Assembly: GCF_014839805.1 (NCBI RefSeq)
Contig: NC_051138.1
Location: 5,144,983-5,208,982, forward strand
Direction: 5' to 3'
DNA from: Manduca sexta
Taxonomy: Eukaryota > Arthropoda > Insecta > Lepidoptera > Sphingidae
DNA length: 64,000 nt
This document shows, piece after piece, positions 12,601-23,700 of this stretch. The first letter of the stretch is position 1; every line of letters starts with the position of its first letter. The translations under genes and the position numbers were made by a program. The notes beneath the pieces are model-generated. The model was given only the letters and a program-made list of their open reading frames with translations, had not been told where the DNA came from and made no database searches.

Positions 12601-15600
12601 AATTATCCACGCGTCAATAATTTGGTCGCACAAACCATACATACAAAACGTACTTGACGTGATAAATTTTCAGCTGAACCAAAGAAGTACATCATCAAGT
12701 CTGACAACTCACTGGAAATTAAAAATCTTAACCACGCCGACGTCGCTCCCTACGTATGCAAAGTTAGACAAAAGGCATTGTCTCATTACACCGACAAGAC
12801 GGTTCATCTCACCGTACAACGTAAGTACTGCAATTATTAACAATATGCTATAGACATAGTTTATGCCGTTATTTTTAACTATTTATTTTTTTGTAAAATA
12901 AGCATGAATCGCTTTGATTTTTTTTCGAAAGAATTATTTATTTATTGTCACAATAATAACTTGAGGATAATTTATATATTTATAAATAAATTAATTTCGT
13001 AAGATTTCCCTGTAGACTCCTTGGTATCCCAGAACCAGTAACCGCTAGTAGTACAGGTTCTATATTAAAGAACTAGATCAATATAGTAATAGTTACTTAC
13101 AATCTAACAATTTAATTGAAGGCCAGGTCATATAATATTCAGAATACAAAGATCAATGAAACGCTTGCTCTCTATGTGTTACCAGTCCCAGAAATCAATG
13201 AATTAAAAATATTTGTTTTACTTTTTAATTTGTGGCATTTCTTTAAAAAGAACACCTAAATACAACTTCTACGTTTAATATAAAGAATAATAATATCAAC
13301 CCTGAATATACTGTCCCACTGCTGGACACGGGCTTTCTCTACTACTGGAGGGATTAGGCCTTAGTCAACCATGTTAGCCTAGTGCACATTAGCAGACTTT
13401 ACATACCCACAAAATTACCGTTAAAGCAAGCAATAGCTCACAAAGAATACGCATATCTCTTTAGAAAAGTCAGAGATGAATGCCCTCGGTATTTGAACCT
13501 GCGGATATTCATCTCGGTAGTCCGTTCTACACCTAACAAGGCTAACGCCGCTTATACCTCTATATTTGATGAATGAGATTTATTATGTTTTCTAAATTAT
13601 ACTGTTCAAATAAGTTAATTGTTTTAGAGAATTTCAGTAAGTATATTATACGGTTATTTGTATTTACGTATACTAGTTTAATATTCTATTCATTTAAGTT
13701 TATAAATCCCGATGTATCCGATTAAGTGGCGACTTAACGCCAGTGGAAAATTAGCAATTTCACCAAATTTAGGTCGCGTTTATTATACGGACGAGATAAT
13801 TATCCAATTATTACTGTGGACAGTAAATTTCTTGTATTATTCATGCAACGTTAGGCTAATATAATGGAAGATTCACTAGACTTTGTAACTAACGTGGCAA
13901 CAATAACATGTAATTTTCTGTTTTCAGATAAACCAATAATGTACAACCAACTGAATACGCAAGCCTCAAAATACAAGACTGAAGAAGTTTACGCTATTAT
14001 GAATGAAACGTGAGTATTTAATTAATATTTAGGCTATTTTAATTGAGGGCCTAAAGCAAAATACATGCTTAATTTTTTTTCCGAAATGCGATGTTGGATA
14101 CTGTATTTGTATAATTATAACTATTTGTACATATTTCGTATTATTTTATGGTCGATTGGCAATCAAAAATGGTTCTAGCATATATTAAGATAAGTAAAAT
14201 TTTAATACTAGTATCTTTAATCTTTGGTCAAATCTACGATTCTATGAACTAATGTGCACCATTGTTAAAATTATTTTGTGTCGTAAGTGGGTAGTCTGCA
14301 ATTGCCAATTTACATATTAGGTTAGCTACTGTGGACACTTATCTCAATTGCATAGTAATTGTATTAAAACAATTTGTTGATATTATTATAATTTAATACT
14401 TTGTATTTCGGGTAAAGAAATTAACACCGTCAACGAAACGCCTTATTGTTCGCTTTATTTAATTTTCGAAAAGATCTAGGACTTTCGATTGAGACTCCTC
14501 AACCTTTATTGCTTTTTGTTCTTGATTCGATCTAGGACGCCACTTTATTTTAAAATGGCTGCTTTTTTCGATTGGTAAATTTAAAATTATTATAAAATAT
14601 CATTTACTTGTATTGAATGTCCTTTTCCAAGGAACACTTTAGATGTCCATTTTGATTCAAATTGACTTTAAGTAAATTGTTTAATTTTACATCGTTTTCA
14701 TTTCTTCTATTAATACTTTATTGTAGTAATTAGGTACTCCTAATTACTACATTTATAGTCTAAAGCTCCATTATAAGTCTACGGTTTGTATTTCATCCGA
14801 CACACTCGACTATCTAATTAATTCAAATATCTATATTTATTTCAGCAAAAACATTACATGCAGTGCTATCGCTAACCCTGCTCCATCGTACAGCTGGTTC
14901 CGACGACTTAGCACCGACGAAGATGTGCCCATCAAAGATCCTGAGATGGTAATATTTTAATCGTAACTTGGTGTACGTATTTGACGAAAAAATTACATTA
15001 TGGCCGAAGCAATGTTTAGTTTATCTACAAATTGGTGTTATCAGTGTGACAAAATGAATAACAGACTTAACTATACCTAAAAAATTGACTTTATAATAAT
15101 CATAGACAGATATATTTTTTCTTACATTATATTAATTAACAACGTTTACACTTAAAAATACATCTATGTATTATCAAATACCTATAATCCTACTATATAA
15201 TCTGTGGTTCTAATTGATTTTAATTTTTCAATTATTAACAGTTCTACACCGCTGAGGACGGCTCTTTCTCCATCTTGATGCTGAGGATCCACAACGAAAG
15301 CGACATTGGCCAGTACATGTGCGTGGCGAACAACATCAAGGGCCAGGAGTCAATTATCTTCGACGTCGGGCTCGGCGACAAACCCAAACCACCTGATTTT
15401 GTATGTATTTTCTAAAGTATTTGATTGAATAGTTGTCCTTGGTTCGATTCTGGCTTGAGAAATGATATTACCTTCTGTTAATAGCAGCGGTGTCTGAAAT
15501 AGTGTCTGATACCATTTGTAGATTCAGAGTAAAAATTATTTTATAATAATGTATGTAATTCCTACAACAGGATTCCATTACAAATTAAGAGACAATAATA

Positions 15601-18563
15601 AAGTTGGACCCGTAGCACCACGTTGCGTTTTCAACGATCTTTTTGACGCGCGTGCAAACTATGGAATAAACTCCCTGCATAGATGATTCCCGGGCGCTAT
15701 GACCTGTTCTTATATAAACGAGGGTTGATACTGCTCACCTCACAATATGCACTGGCTTGACACTGTCCATGGCATTGCATAAGTCCATGGGCGGCAAGTG
15801 CCGCTTACCGTCAGACGGACCGCTTGCTCGTTTACCTGGTTAGCAGGCGAAGGGTGAAATTTTTCAAAAGATAACCCAAGGCAATAAAAATTGCTTTAGT
15901 TTATATATAGGGGTCAATTTAAAGGAAAACAAAAATTAAGACAAACGTAAATAAATCGAAAAGGGAAGCCGGTAGGAATCGGGTTGTATGGATGCTTCGT
16001 CACTGCTGATTAGGCAATACATCAGTGGCAAACAACAACAAACGAACAACAGAATAGAGTTCATTTTAGGAAAATTTCATCCTATAATATAAGTACTAAT
16101 ACGCAGAAATGTGGTCTGCAAATAGTTCTAATGATAGATTTTACATATATTACGAAAGGGAAGCCGGCAGGAATCAGGTGTTATGGATTCTTCGCCATTC
16201 GGAGTAGGAATATATATTGCTTTGAATAACGAGACGAGCTTGCCGTTCGCCCGATAGTAAGCGATGCCATCGCCTATAAACAGTAGAAACACCATCAGAC
16301 ACCTTGAATTACAAAGTATTGTTTGATATTCCACTGCGCTTGACATCCTGTGACATGAGATGTTAAGTCTTATTATGTCCAGTAGTTACACTGGCTACAA
16401 TGTTCTTCAAAATGGAACACAACAGTTACTACACACTGCTGTATGGCGGCAGAAATTGACGATATGGAAAAATAATACCTAAATAATTAATATGTTGTTA
16501 TTATTTCAGGTGAGCCTGTACAGTGCTGACGCTTCATCTTTCACATTTAATGTAACGTGCACCGTTTGCCCTATGAAATTAAATGATAGTATTTCGGACA
16601 ACCCTAAGAATCTTACTCTTAAAGGTAAATGTTTATATCCTATACATAATGTGTTAAATAATCTAATATAGAGCTGATAATTTACCCTCTGTTACCAAAT
16701 TATTACCTATACTGGTGTATTTCAAAGTTGATAAGTTACTCCTTATAAACTCTTGTATCTCCATGTGTTTTCACTGTATAGTATGAGTTTGTATTGTACG
16801 GGCAAATTATTGTTGTAGACGCTTGTAAAATTCAAACTTTATAAGTAAACTATTATGGAATCAGATCATATTTTATTGTTGTTAAAAACATTTATTACTT
16901 CATTTAAGCATTTTCATTGTTTATATTCCGCAATGTAATTCTTAGATTCTATTTATTTACCGTCAATTTAAAAATATATGTACATCTGCTTCCAGGTTTC
17001 TCATTCCAATTCGTGCCTGAGGTAGATGACTTCCCCCCGGACTGGGACAAAGCGTTATCATTCGACGTCATGATTGAAAGTTCAAACAGTAAGGCCTTTT
17101 TTATTTATTTATTTAGCACTTTATATACAAATGTATACACGCTGACTTAATGCCATAGCATTCTCTACCGGTCAACCTTAGGGTGGTGCCGAGATAATCA
17201 TGGTAAGTGCATGAAAGAAGGGTTGAAAATTTAAAAGTTCAAATAATAAAAATATATAAACAAATAGATATATAAATACATGAAATAAATATTATTAAAC
17301 ATAAATACATATGTAATATATAAAGAACTAAGGTAGTGACCCTTCCGCTTTATTTGAAACTAACTTCCGCTTTTTCAAATGCATTATGTTTTAGAATCTG
17401 TATTGAAATACTGTACTTACCCTACCTTTTTATTAATAGTGGCCCGTTCCCACCAGTGGGTAGTTAATATTATTTCTAGCTAACTTACACCTGTCAAACT
17501 TGTTAAAAAATTTCAATACATAATCGTCTACATTCTTAATTGGTTCAGACGAATTAACAAACATTCCGCTAGCTCACTTAGACAAGGTTCTATGTTAATA
17601 TTAATTTATGTTGTAGAAGTACGAGTATAAATTAAAAAAAAATCTTAATTGCTTCTTTATTTATCTTTCCGGATTATTTTCCACTGACAAATATACAGAA
17701 TCATGTGATATACTTATATAATTCAATTTGTGCAAAAAATATAATATAAAGCCTTGAAAAATACCAACACCAATCATCGGATTCTAAACATACAAAATTG
17801 AGCTCTATTTTGTGTAACATTCCTAACAGATTTTCACACGAAACATCTATCGTGACCCATTCGTGACACGAGCTCATGTTCTGTGTTACAAGAAATTGTA
17901 CCATGAGTTTAACATGCTAAGATAAAGTTTCCACAGACGAAGCTGTGAACACAGCTTGTAAACTAACAAAAGTCATAGTCATGCATTCTTCGTCAGAGCA
18001 ACTAAAAATGTTTATACTGCAGTAGATTTCTCAGATTTTGATTTATTTATTTCAAAACCGTATATTTGCAAGAATATTTTGGTTCTCTGACTGTTGAGCG
18101 TTAATGTATGAACTACATAGATGCTGATTGTTTGTTTTTGTATGTTTTCATTGATTCTTTCTTTTGTTTTCTTCTTTTTTTTCAAAATGAACTATCAGTT
18201 GTACTTATAATATACATATATATTATTGTGTAATGTTAGAACTAAGGCATAATCTAGACACGCATTCTATATTTAATCGTGGAAAAATGAAATTGGTGCT
18301 TTGTTACTTTTCTGAATTGAATTTTGTAACACTGTATGTTACCAAATAAAATAAAATTAAAAATAATTTCAGACTCGCTGTTCACCGTCGGTCAGTTGGC
18401 GAACAGCACGAAATACCACGCACGTGTGTGCAGCATCAACGCTGCGGGCTACTCCGACTGGGTGCCGATCCTGCCCAACCCCGCAACCACCAGCACGGCT
18501 GTAGCCATCCTCAACTCTCTCACACTACTCCTCATGGGTACCATCCTCGCGCGTTGTTATTAA
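9501..18563 (+). CDS. Fasciclin-2/NCAM-like adhesion protein (3 Ig + FN3, GPI signal), 5' incomplete
   Basis: Ten coding exons join in frame to give 447 residues, lacking only the signal-peptide exon. Ig1 has Cys32, Trp43 and Cys89. Ig2 has Cys127, Trp139 and Cys180. Ig3 has Cys233, Trp245 and Cys289, with the usual Asp-x-Gly-x-Tyr/Trp-x-Cys or near variants before the second cysteines. An FN3-like domain runs from about 311 to 420. The last 20 residues are hydrophobic and end ARCY, after a small-residue stretch (NPATTS), as in a GPI-anchor signal. Many N-glycosylation sequons are visible (NWT, NKS, NET, NIT, NES, NVT, NDS, NLT, NST). The junction KPKPPDFVS resembles the Ig-FN3 border of Fasciclin II, but that family usually has five Ig and two FN3 domains. 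A role in cell adhesion at the membrane is inferred. The minus-strand gene at 20.4-35.1 kb is its paralogue. Confidence 0.85.
10176..10368 (+). CDS. Exon: Ig1, second half
   Basis: The acceptor is tatattacag and the donor G|gtgagt. It carries the Ig1 Trp (EIKWYTPSN) and the second cysteine in DTGNWTCKAGNKSEN, with two sequons. It leaves in phase 1. Confidence 0.9.
10397..10725 (-). mobile_element. SINE-B copy with 11-bp target duplication
   Basis: It is a full-length copy inserted in the Ig1-Ig2 intron, starting only 28 bp after the exon's donor. The target-site duplication GATTTTTATTA is seen at 10386-10396 and 10726-10736. It is minus-oriented, with the tRNA-like head at the right end. Confidence 0.85.
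11980..12160 (-). repeat. Repeat-C copy
   Basis: It carries the C phrases in reverse: CTGCTGCTTGGTGGCGGAAA, then TTATGGGCGGTCGTATCGCT and GACAAGCTCGTCTCATCATT. It ends about 70 bp before the Ig2 exon. Confidence 0.65.
12229..12372 (+). CDS. Exon: Ig2, first half
   Basis: The acceptor is actttcag and the donor ATG|gtaaat. It encodes the Ig2 strands with SIKLTCEAKGYPTP and VVVWYRAD. Both ends are phase 1. A repeat-C copy lies just upstream in the intron. Confidence 0.9.
12674..12820 (+). CDS. Exon: Ig2, second half
   Basis: The acceptor is aattttcag and the donor CAAC|gtaagt. It carries SLEIKNLNHADVAPYVCKV, the second half of a C2-type Ig fold, and ends in the strand TVHLTVQ. Both ends are phase 1. 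Confidence 0.9.
13290..13555 (-). repeat. SINE-B copy
   Basis: It contains the tail phrase AATATCAACCCTGAATATACTG on the left and the head CGGTAGTCCGTTCTACACCTAAC on the right. It lies in the intron after the Ig2 exon and is moderately diverged. Confidence 0.72.
13928..14009 (+). CDS. Exon: Ig2-Ig3 linker
   Basis: It is short (82 bp), with acceptor tgttttcag and donor AAC|gtgagt, entering phase 1 and leaving phase 2. It starts HKPIMYNQLN, matching the position of the paralogue's YDPVFENG exon. It is supported by exact phase fit on both sides. Confidence 0.8.
14846..14948 (+). CDS. Exon: Ig3, first half
   Basis: The acceptor is tatttcag and the donor GATG|gtaata. It carries TKNITCSAIANPAPSYSWFR. 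It ends in phase 0 at an intron that the paralogue lacks. Confidence 0.88.
15242..15400 (+). CDS. Exon: Ig3, second half
   Basis: The acceptor is attaacag and the donor TTT|gtatgt, both phase 0. It carries SILMLRIHNESDIGQYMCV and the Ig-FN3 junction KPKPPDF. It is relatively GC-rich, like the last exon. Confidence 0.92.
15715..16460 (+). repeat. Repeat-C copies, fragmented
   Basis: This intron segment holds a piece near 15760-15850 (GGCGGCAAGTGCCGCTTACC) and a longer copy at about 16140-16460, with GACGAGACGAGCTTGCCGTT and later CTGGCTACAATGTTC. Short pieces of the GAATCGGGTTGTATGGA family lie at 15960 and 16160. Confidence 0.6.
16510..16624 (+). CDS. Exon: FN3, first strands
   Basis: The acceptor is ttatttcag and the donor AAAG|gtaaat. 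It starts VSLYSADASSFTFNVTC, an FN3-like A-B strand pair, and has an unusual CTVC cysteine pair. It leaves in phase 1. Confidence 0.82.
16996..17088 (+). CDS. Exon: FN3, middle strands
   Basis: The acceptor is gcttccag and the donor AACA|gtaagg. It encodes GFSFQFVPEVDDFPPDWDKA, with the DW typical of FN3 C'-strand regions. Both ends are phase 1. Confidence 0.82.
17099..17230 (+). repeat. Repeat-F copy
   Basis: It matches 45959-46095: a (TTTA)n lead, then GACTTAATGCCATAGCATTC, ACCTTAGGGTGGTGCCGAGA and GTAAGTGCATGAA. It is non-coding and its class is unknown. Confidence 0.55.
18373..18563 (+). CDS. Exon: FN3 end and GPI-anchor signal, stop
   Basis: The acceptor is aatttcag. It encodes the FN3 F-G strands (TKYHARVCSINAAGYSDWV), a short small-residue stretch (NPATTS) and a terminal hydrophobic segment (VAILNSLTLLLMGTILARCY), then TAA. 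The hydrophobic C-terminus without a cytoplasmic tail supports GPI attachment. Confidence 0.9.
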
Positions 18564-18971
18564 TTGGCTGTCACGGGATAATTGGTATTTTTGTTTTGTG
18601 ATATTTTAATTGGGTGTTCAGCAAAACCGATCTAAATTACGTGTAAATTAGATCTAAAATACAAATTCTTATCAAATTGATTAGCCTTTTTATGCTTGGC
18701 AAATATAGCCCATGCGTGCCATAAGAATTGAGTATTTTAATACTGATTTAGTTCAGTTTTGCTAAGCACGTCCAATTGCAATTTTACCTTTAGTTGACAA
18801 AATATGATATTTTATTTACTTATAACCCCTAAAATCATAGACTAGCGTAATTTATTTAATTTATTTTAGTATTTTATAGTTAGCAACTGATGCCAAATAT
18901 TGTTTAATATATTTTAAGATGTATTAATTATCCCCTTGACATTCCAAGAATGTAGATAGATATTTAATTTG

Positions 18972-18977
18972 AATAAA
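18972..18977 (+). terminator. Poly(A) signal AATAAA, plus-strand Ig gene
   Basis: It is about 410 bp after the stop codon. A second AATAAA follows at 19180-19185, so either or both may be used. Confidence 0.4.
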
Positions 18978-20370
18978 AGTAATTGTCTATTATTGAAGTT
19001 TTAAATAATTATTAAGTGTTCAATTCTCTTATATATTTAATAACGGCCTGAACATCTATAACTTGAACATGTATGTATGTACTACTATGTCATTGTTGTA
19101 ATAGAGGAAACTTGGGATGCGTTAATTGTAGCCACTATGTTAGCACTTGTATTGCAGCTTTTGGAAAATTTGTACTTTAAATAAAACGTATATATAGAGC
19201 CTAAAATTATATAAATTATTCTAATGGAGGTGTACCTTTTGGATTACGAGGAGAATTTTCAGAGACACTTAATGTTTTAAAAACATAAAGTAGTTATGAT
19301 GATTTCATACAAAAATATTATATCGGTAGAAAATATATTGTTCAAAAGTTCTTCAAACTTAGCAGCAAGCGCAATAAAACATTTATAATTTGCAATTCTA
19401 TGTGTAAATATAATGTATGCTTATAATTTAATGTATTCTATCATAATATAGTTTTAAGTTAAACATTCAGATTGAAAACTTGTAGTTAAGAATATTTAAC
19501 AAATATGTTATTCAAAAACGTAAGAGCATTTTGTGTCGACGTGCAAAGCGCATGAGAAAAACGATTTGAAACTTAAGTATAGCAAGAACTGATATAATTA
19601 TGCACTTAACGTATGGGTAGGTTTAGAGTACATATTTTAAGTTTCTTATTAGTTTTAGAATAAGTAATTATTAAATGTTGATGATACTGAATTTTTAAAC
19701 ATTGACAATATTCGTGCAGGTATATCATTCCATTTAATTTAGCCTATTTAATTCGTGAGTTCACTTTCATTTATTGGGTTGTATTTACTAACACTGCGGC
19801 TTAGGCTGTGGTTAAAAACGTCCGACAATTTTTTGAATTGTAACGAGTAAGTCCTCGATTTGAAGTTATTTCAGCAAGACTGATATACTATTTAATAGTT
19901 TATTTCTACTGCTTCTTTACATTGATTAATAAAGTTGAAATTCAAACCATTTTGCCAAAGACATTACTCACAAATTAGCTTAACAAGCTTTGTTCACTAA
20001 AGGGCATACGGTTCCACGACATTTTGATGTATGAATCCAACTGCAGACTAAATTCACGTGTATTTATATAAATTAGGAAAAATATAAATAACAAGTTGAA
20101 TTGATTGAATTTGTTTTATAAGATGTTTATTGTCGTTCAACCAACACAGAGTGTTCATGGTTTATATAATTTATATCTGACGTTTATATAACATTATATC
20201 GACGCTAATTTCCAAAAGTACATTAATTGTTACATCACTTTCACTGGCCTCTAATAAAAGAATTTCTAAAAATATTGATTTTTTAAATTTCTCCAGTTTT
20301 CCTATACACAAATATTTTCAATGCTTTTCTCGGTTACTGTGACAATAAAAAAATCTCCTTACGATGGAAT

Positions 20371-20376
20371 TTTATT
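20371..20376 (-). terminator. Poly(A) signal AATAAA, minus-strand Ig gene
   Basis: The plus strand reads TTTATT about 70 bp past the stop codon of the minus-strand gene. It is the first such hexamer after the stop. Confidence 0.4.
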
Positions 20377-20444
20377 AACTCTTCTATCACAACAAAAGAA
20401 AAAACATATTTAAATTAATGAAACACATCTCTTTTAATACTAAC

Positions 20445-20728
20445 TTAAACAACTCTCATTGCCATCATGCATACAACAGCAATAATTATGATTCCTGCAG
20501 TGAAAAATATGCCGTAAAACGTGCCATCAGATGTCAATTCGGCTTTCACTGTTTTTTCTTCTACAGCCTCTTCTGTTGTTGGTGCTTCGGTTTCTTCCTG
20601 TTCTTCTTCTTCACTCGTAGAAGCAAGGACTGGCATAAACCATGGAGACTCGCCAGCGTCGTTCACAACCCGTAGTCTAGTCCAATATTTTGTCAGAGGC
20701 TCTAAGTTTGGTATTGTTGCTAGCATAC
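20445..20728 (-). CDS. Exon: FN3 end, acidic linker, GPI signal, stop
   Basis: The acceptor is tattttag. It encodes PLTKYWTRLRVVNDAGESPW, then an acidic Glu/Thr stretch and the hydrophobic C-terminus. The acidic linker is absent from the plus-strand paralogue. Confidence 0.9.
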
Positions 20729-23700
20729 CTAAAATATACGCGTAGTTTGCTAAAAACATGGTATACATTATAAGACCGCATAATAAATGCTCACATGCGT
20801 AATATTTCCTGCCTATTGAATTCCAAAATTAACTTAATTATTTCTTATGATAAAAGTTTTAGAACCGTTCAAATTATTTTAAAACTGCCGGTTGTTTCAA
20901 CAACAAATAATTTTATATTAGTGTAGTGTCTCTCGGCAATAAGTAGTATGCACTGGAGACGATTTTAGTCTCCCAAGATTTTTATGCGGTTTTTACAATC
21001 ATCAGCCCATTGCAGTCCAATGCTGGACACAGGCCTCTCACAAGGTACGCCTCAGAGCCCGGTCTGCTACTTAATGCATCAAGTTTTCAACAATACGGAG
21101 ATTAGCCGGAGAATCTCTGACATAGTAATAAATAATGAAAAATGTACCAATGCAGCAAAACTTAGTATCACGACGTAGTATCACGATCTAAAAAAGGATG
21201 GAAACGGTCATCAACAATTAACCCCGAGCTTCAAGGTAGCCAAGGCTAGTCCTAAATTTATTAAACCTGTTAAATTTATACCCGAAATTAAAAAAATATG
21301 GTTCTCCGCAATTTTTTTTGGTTTGCGGAGATTCTCTGGCTTGTATATGACCTATCACAAGAGGTTAAAAAATCATGAAATTCATTTATACATAATTTAT
21401 AATTGGCACCCAATGGGCGATTTAGATCCCTTGCCACCAAGTTAAGCTACTAGTTTTCTAACTGCTACACAAATAGTTGAATTGAACGCGCCGGCATAAT
21501 TGTGTCGATTGCCAACGGCTAATCATCTCCAGGTCCTCTATGTGGACGCCACTCTACTAATCTTCAGGGGAACTTAACCATGGACATATCAAAAATACCA
21601 TTTTACCCTTCACGTCAGGATCCAAAGAATCTAACTGAACCATGGGAACGTTGATTCGTTTCGCAATCTTCCAATCGGCTTCTCTGGGCACCGAATCGGG
21701 ATACTTTAGACGTGTCGTTTTCAAATATTGGATTTGGCAACCTTCAAACATAAATAAGTTATTTGATAGTAAATATTACTCAAGTTACAATGATATGAAG
21801 AAAAGATGAAGGAATTTCATGTTAAAGACACTTACCATCAATAGGAAAGTGTATAGTATCAGACCAGGATACGTCTAAATCGATGGCATTAGAAACGGAC
21901 TTGTAGAACGTCACCTGCAATACAAAAAGAACGCCTGTTGAAAATCAACGAGCAATGGAAAAATTCAATTGTTGGATGATATTTTTGATAGGCACAATTA
22001 ACTCATACAATTACTTTCTGAACTGTAAAATCAAGTAATAAAACAAATTTTCCACAACACAAATGTTGTAATTTAAACTTTGTTAATCAACGTGTTTCAG
22101 ATTATCAAACAACTTAAAAACCTAAATATTAAGAGCCAATGTTTAGTTTAGTTAGTTAGTTATTTTGTGCCTACTCATAAGTCAAAACTGATGTTACAAA
22201 CAGTGAACTATAATCTACAATAAAAATACAATGATACTCTTTGCTTGATAAAAAAAAAACATTTACCTGATCAGGAACTTGGGGCTTATCAATTTTTAAA
22301 ATCGTGAAATATTTCTCCGCGGTTCCAAGCTCGTTGCTGGCCTTACATACGTATCTTTGCCCAAAAGTATTTTCACCGGCAATGATGCTCAACGTAGATT
22401 GGTCCAACTCTTCGTTAAATGTTGTTTGTTTTTCATCGATCTCACTCAACGTGTCGGAGCTCACGTCTCTGAACCATTTGTATGTAGGAGGCGGATAGCC
22501 ACTTGCAGCACATACTAAGTTAACACTATAACCAGCCAAAAATATGTTTAAAATGTTAATATTAAAAACGATCATTTTTATAACTCTAAAGGCCGGCGCA
22601 TATTTAGCGGAACGCTGCAAAGAGTTTTTTAAACTATCAAACAATGTAATGCAATTTATTGTAATGTTAATAGATTCTGAATATTATTTTAATGATGACA
22701 ATGTCGATAACAGTTTAACAGTACAAAATTCTCTGTGCTGCGATCCACCATATACGCGCCAGCCCTAAAGGCTGTTTCACAAGTATCAAGTTAATTTTAT
22801 TTGATGGTAATATCCTATTAAACAGCTAGTGTTACATTCATTTGGGAGGATAGATGCGAGACTTTTGTATTTGGTCTTTTTATTTGACGTCATTTATATG
22901 TAACGAGAAGAATTTAGGTACCAAAAGTAATATTGACCCTTATTGAATTGAATAAAAAATCTCACATTCTATACAAAACAAAATATGTATGTACAAACAT
23001 TTTAGACTAAAATAGGTGAAATTTAATTTTAAAATTTAATTATTTATGCATAAGACAATGCGACATATTAGTTGCATATTACAAATAGGTGACATTTACT
23101 TTAATATAAAAGTACATAATATTTAATATCCACCTATATAACTGACCTTTCATTATTTTGGCTAAAAACTTGTTCAATGTCGTTGCCGTTCTCAAATACT
23201 GGATCATCTGAAAACAATTAAACCTCGCTTTCAATTTCACCTTCTCCGTACTAGAAGGCCTTGCTCAACAATGAGACTCTTAGCATCTAATAGATGACTG
23301 ATATTTTTATAATTGACTGCCTCGGTGCAGGGTCGTAGCTAGACTTGAATTTAAGGTAGGGCAGCTGTTATTACAAGCAGGGCGGAAATTAAAATGTTAC
23401 TAAATCTGATCTGTTCAATCGATTTTTGGTTTCCTTGACTCGTGAACGTGAGCAAAAAAAAAGCAAGTTTAATACTTAGGTAACTGTTAAGGTAATATAC
23501 AGATTGTAACAAAATTCCCATAAATCTCGAAAGAGAGTTATTTCACCCATCAATACGAATAACTGTTACTATGGGACCAACTTCCAAATCGTAAAATAAA
23601 AAACCCGCTGCTCCATATATTTTCATTGAATAGTAATGTACAATTTTGTTAATTATTAAGGTAGGGCATTGCCCCACAATGACCAACCCCCCCCCCCCCT

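Larger units (their letters stand above)
18564..20444. other. 3' ends of the two convergent Ig genes
   Basis: No coding sequence is seen. It should hold the 3' untranslated regions of both genes. AATAAA signals occur at 18972 and 19180 on the plus strand, and at 20371-20376 on the minus strand. No known repeat was recognised, which is unusual for this window and fits a transcribed interval. Confidence 0.6.
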
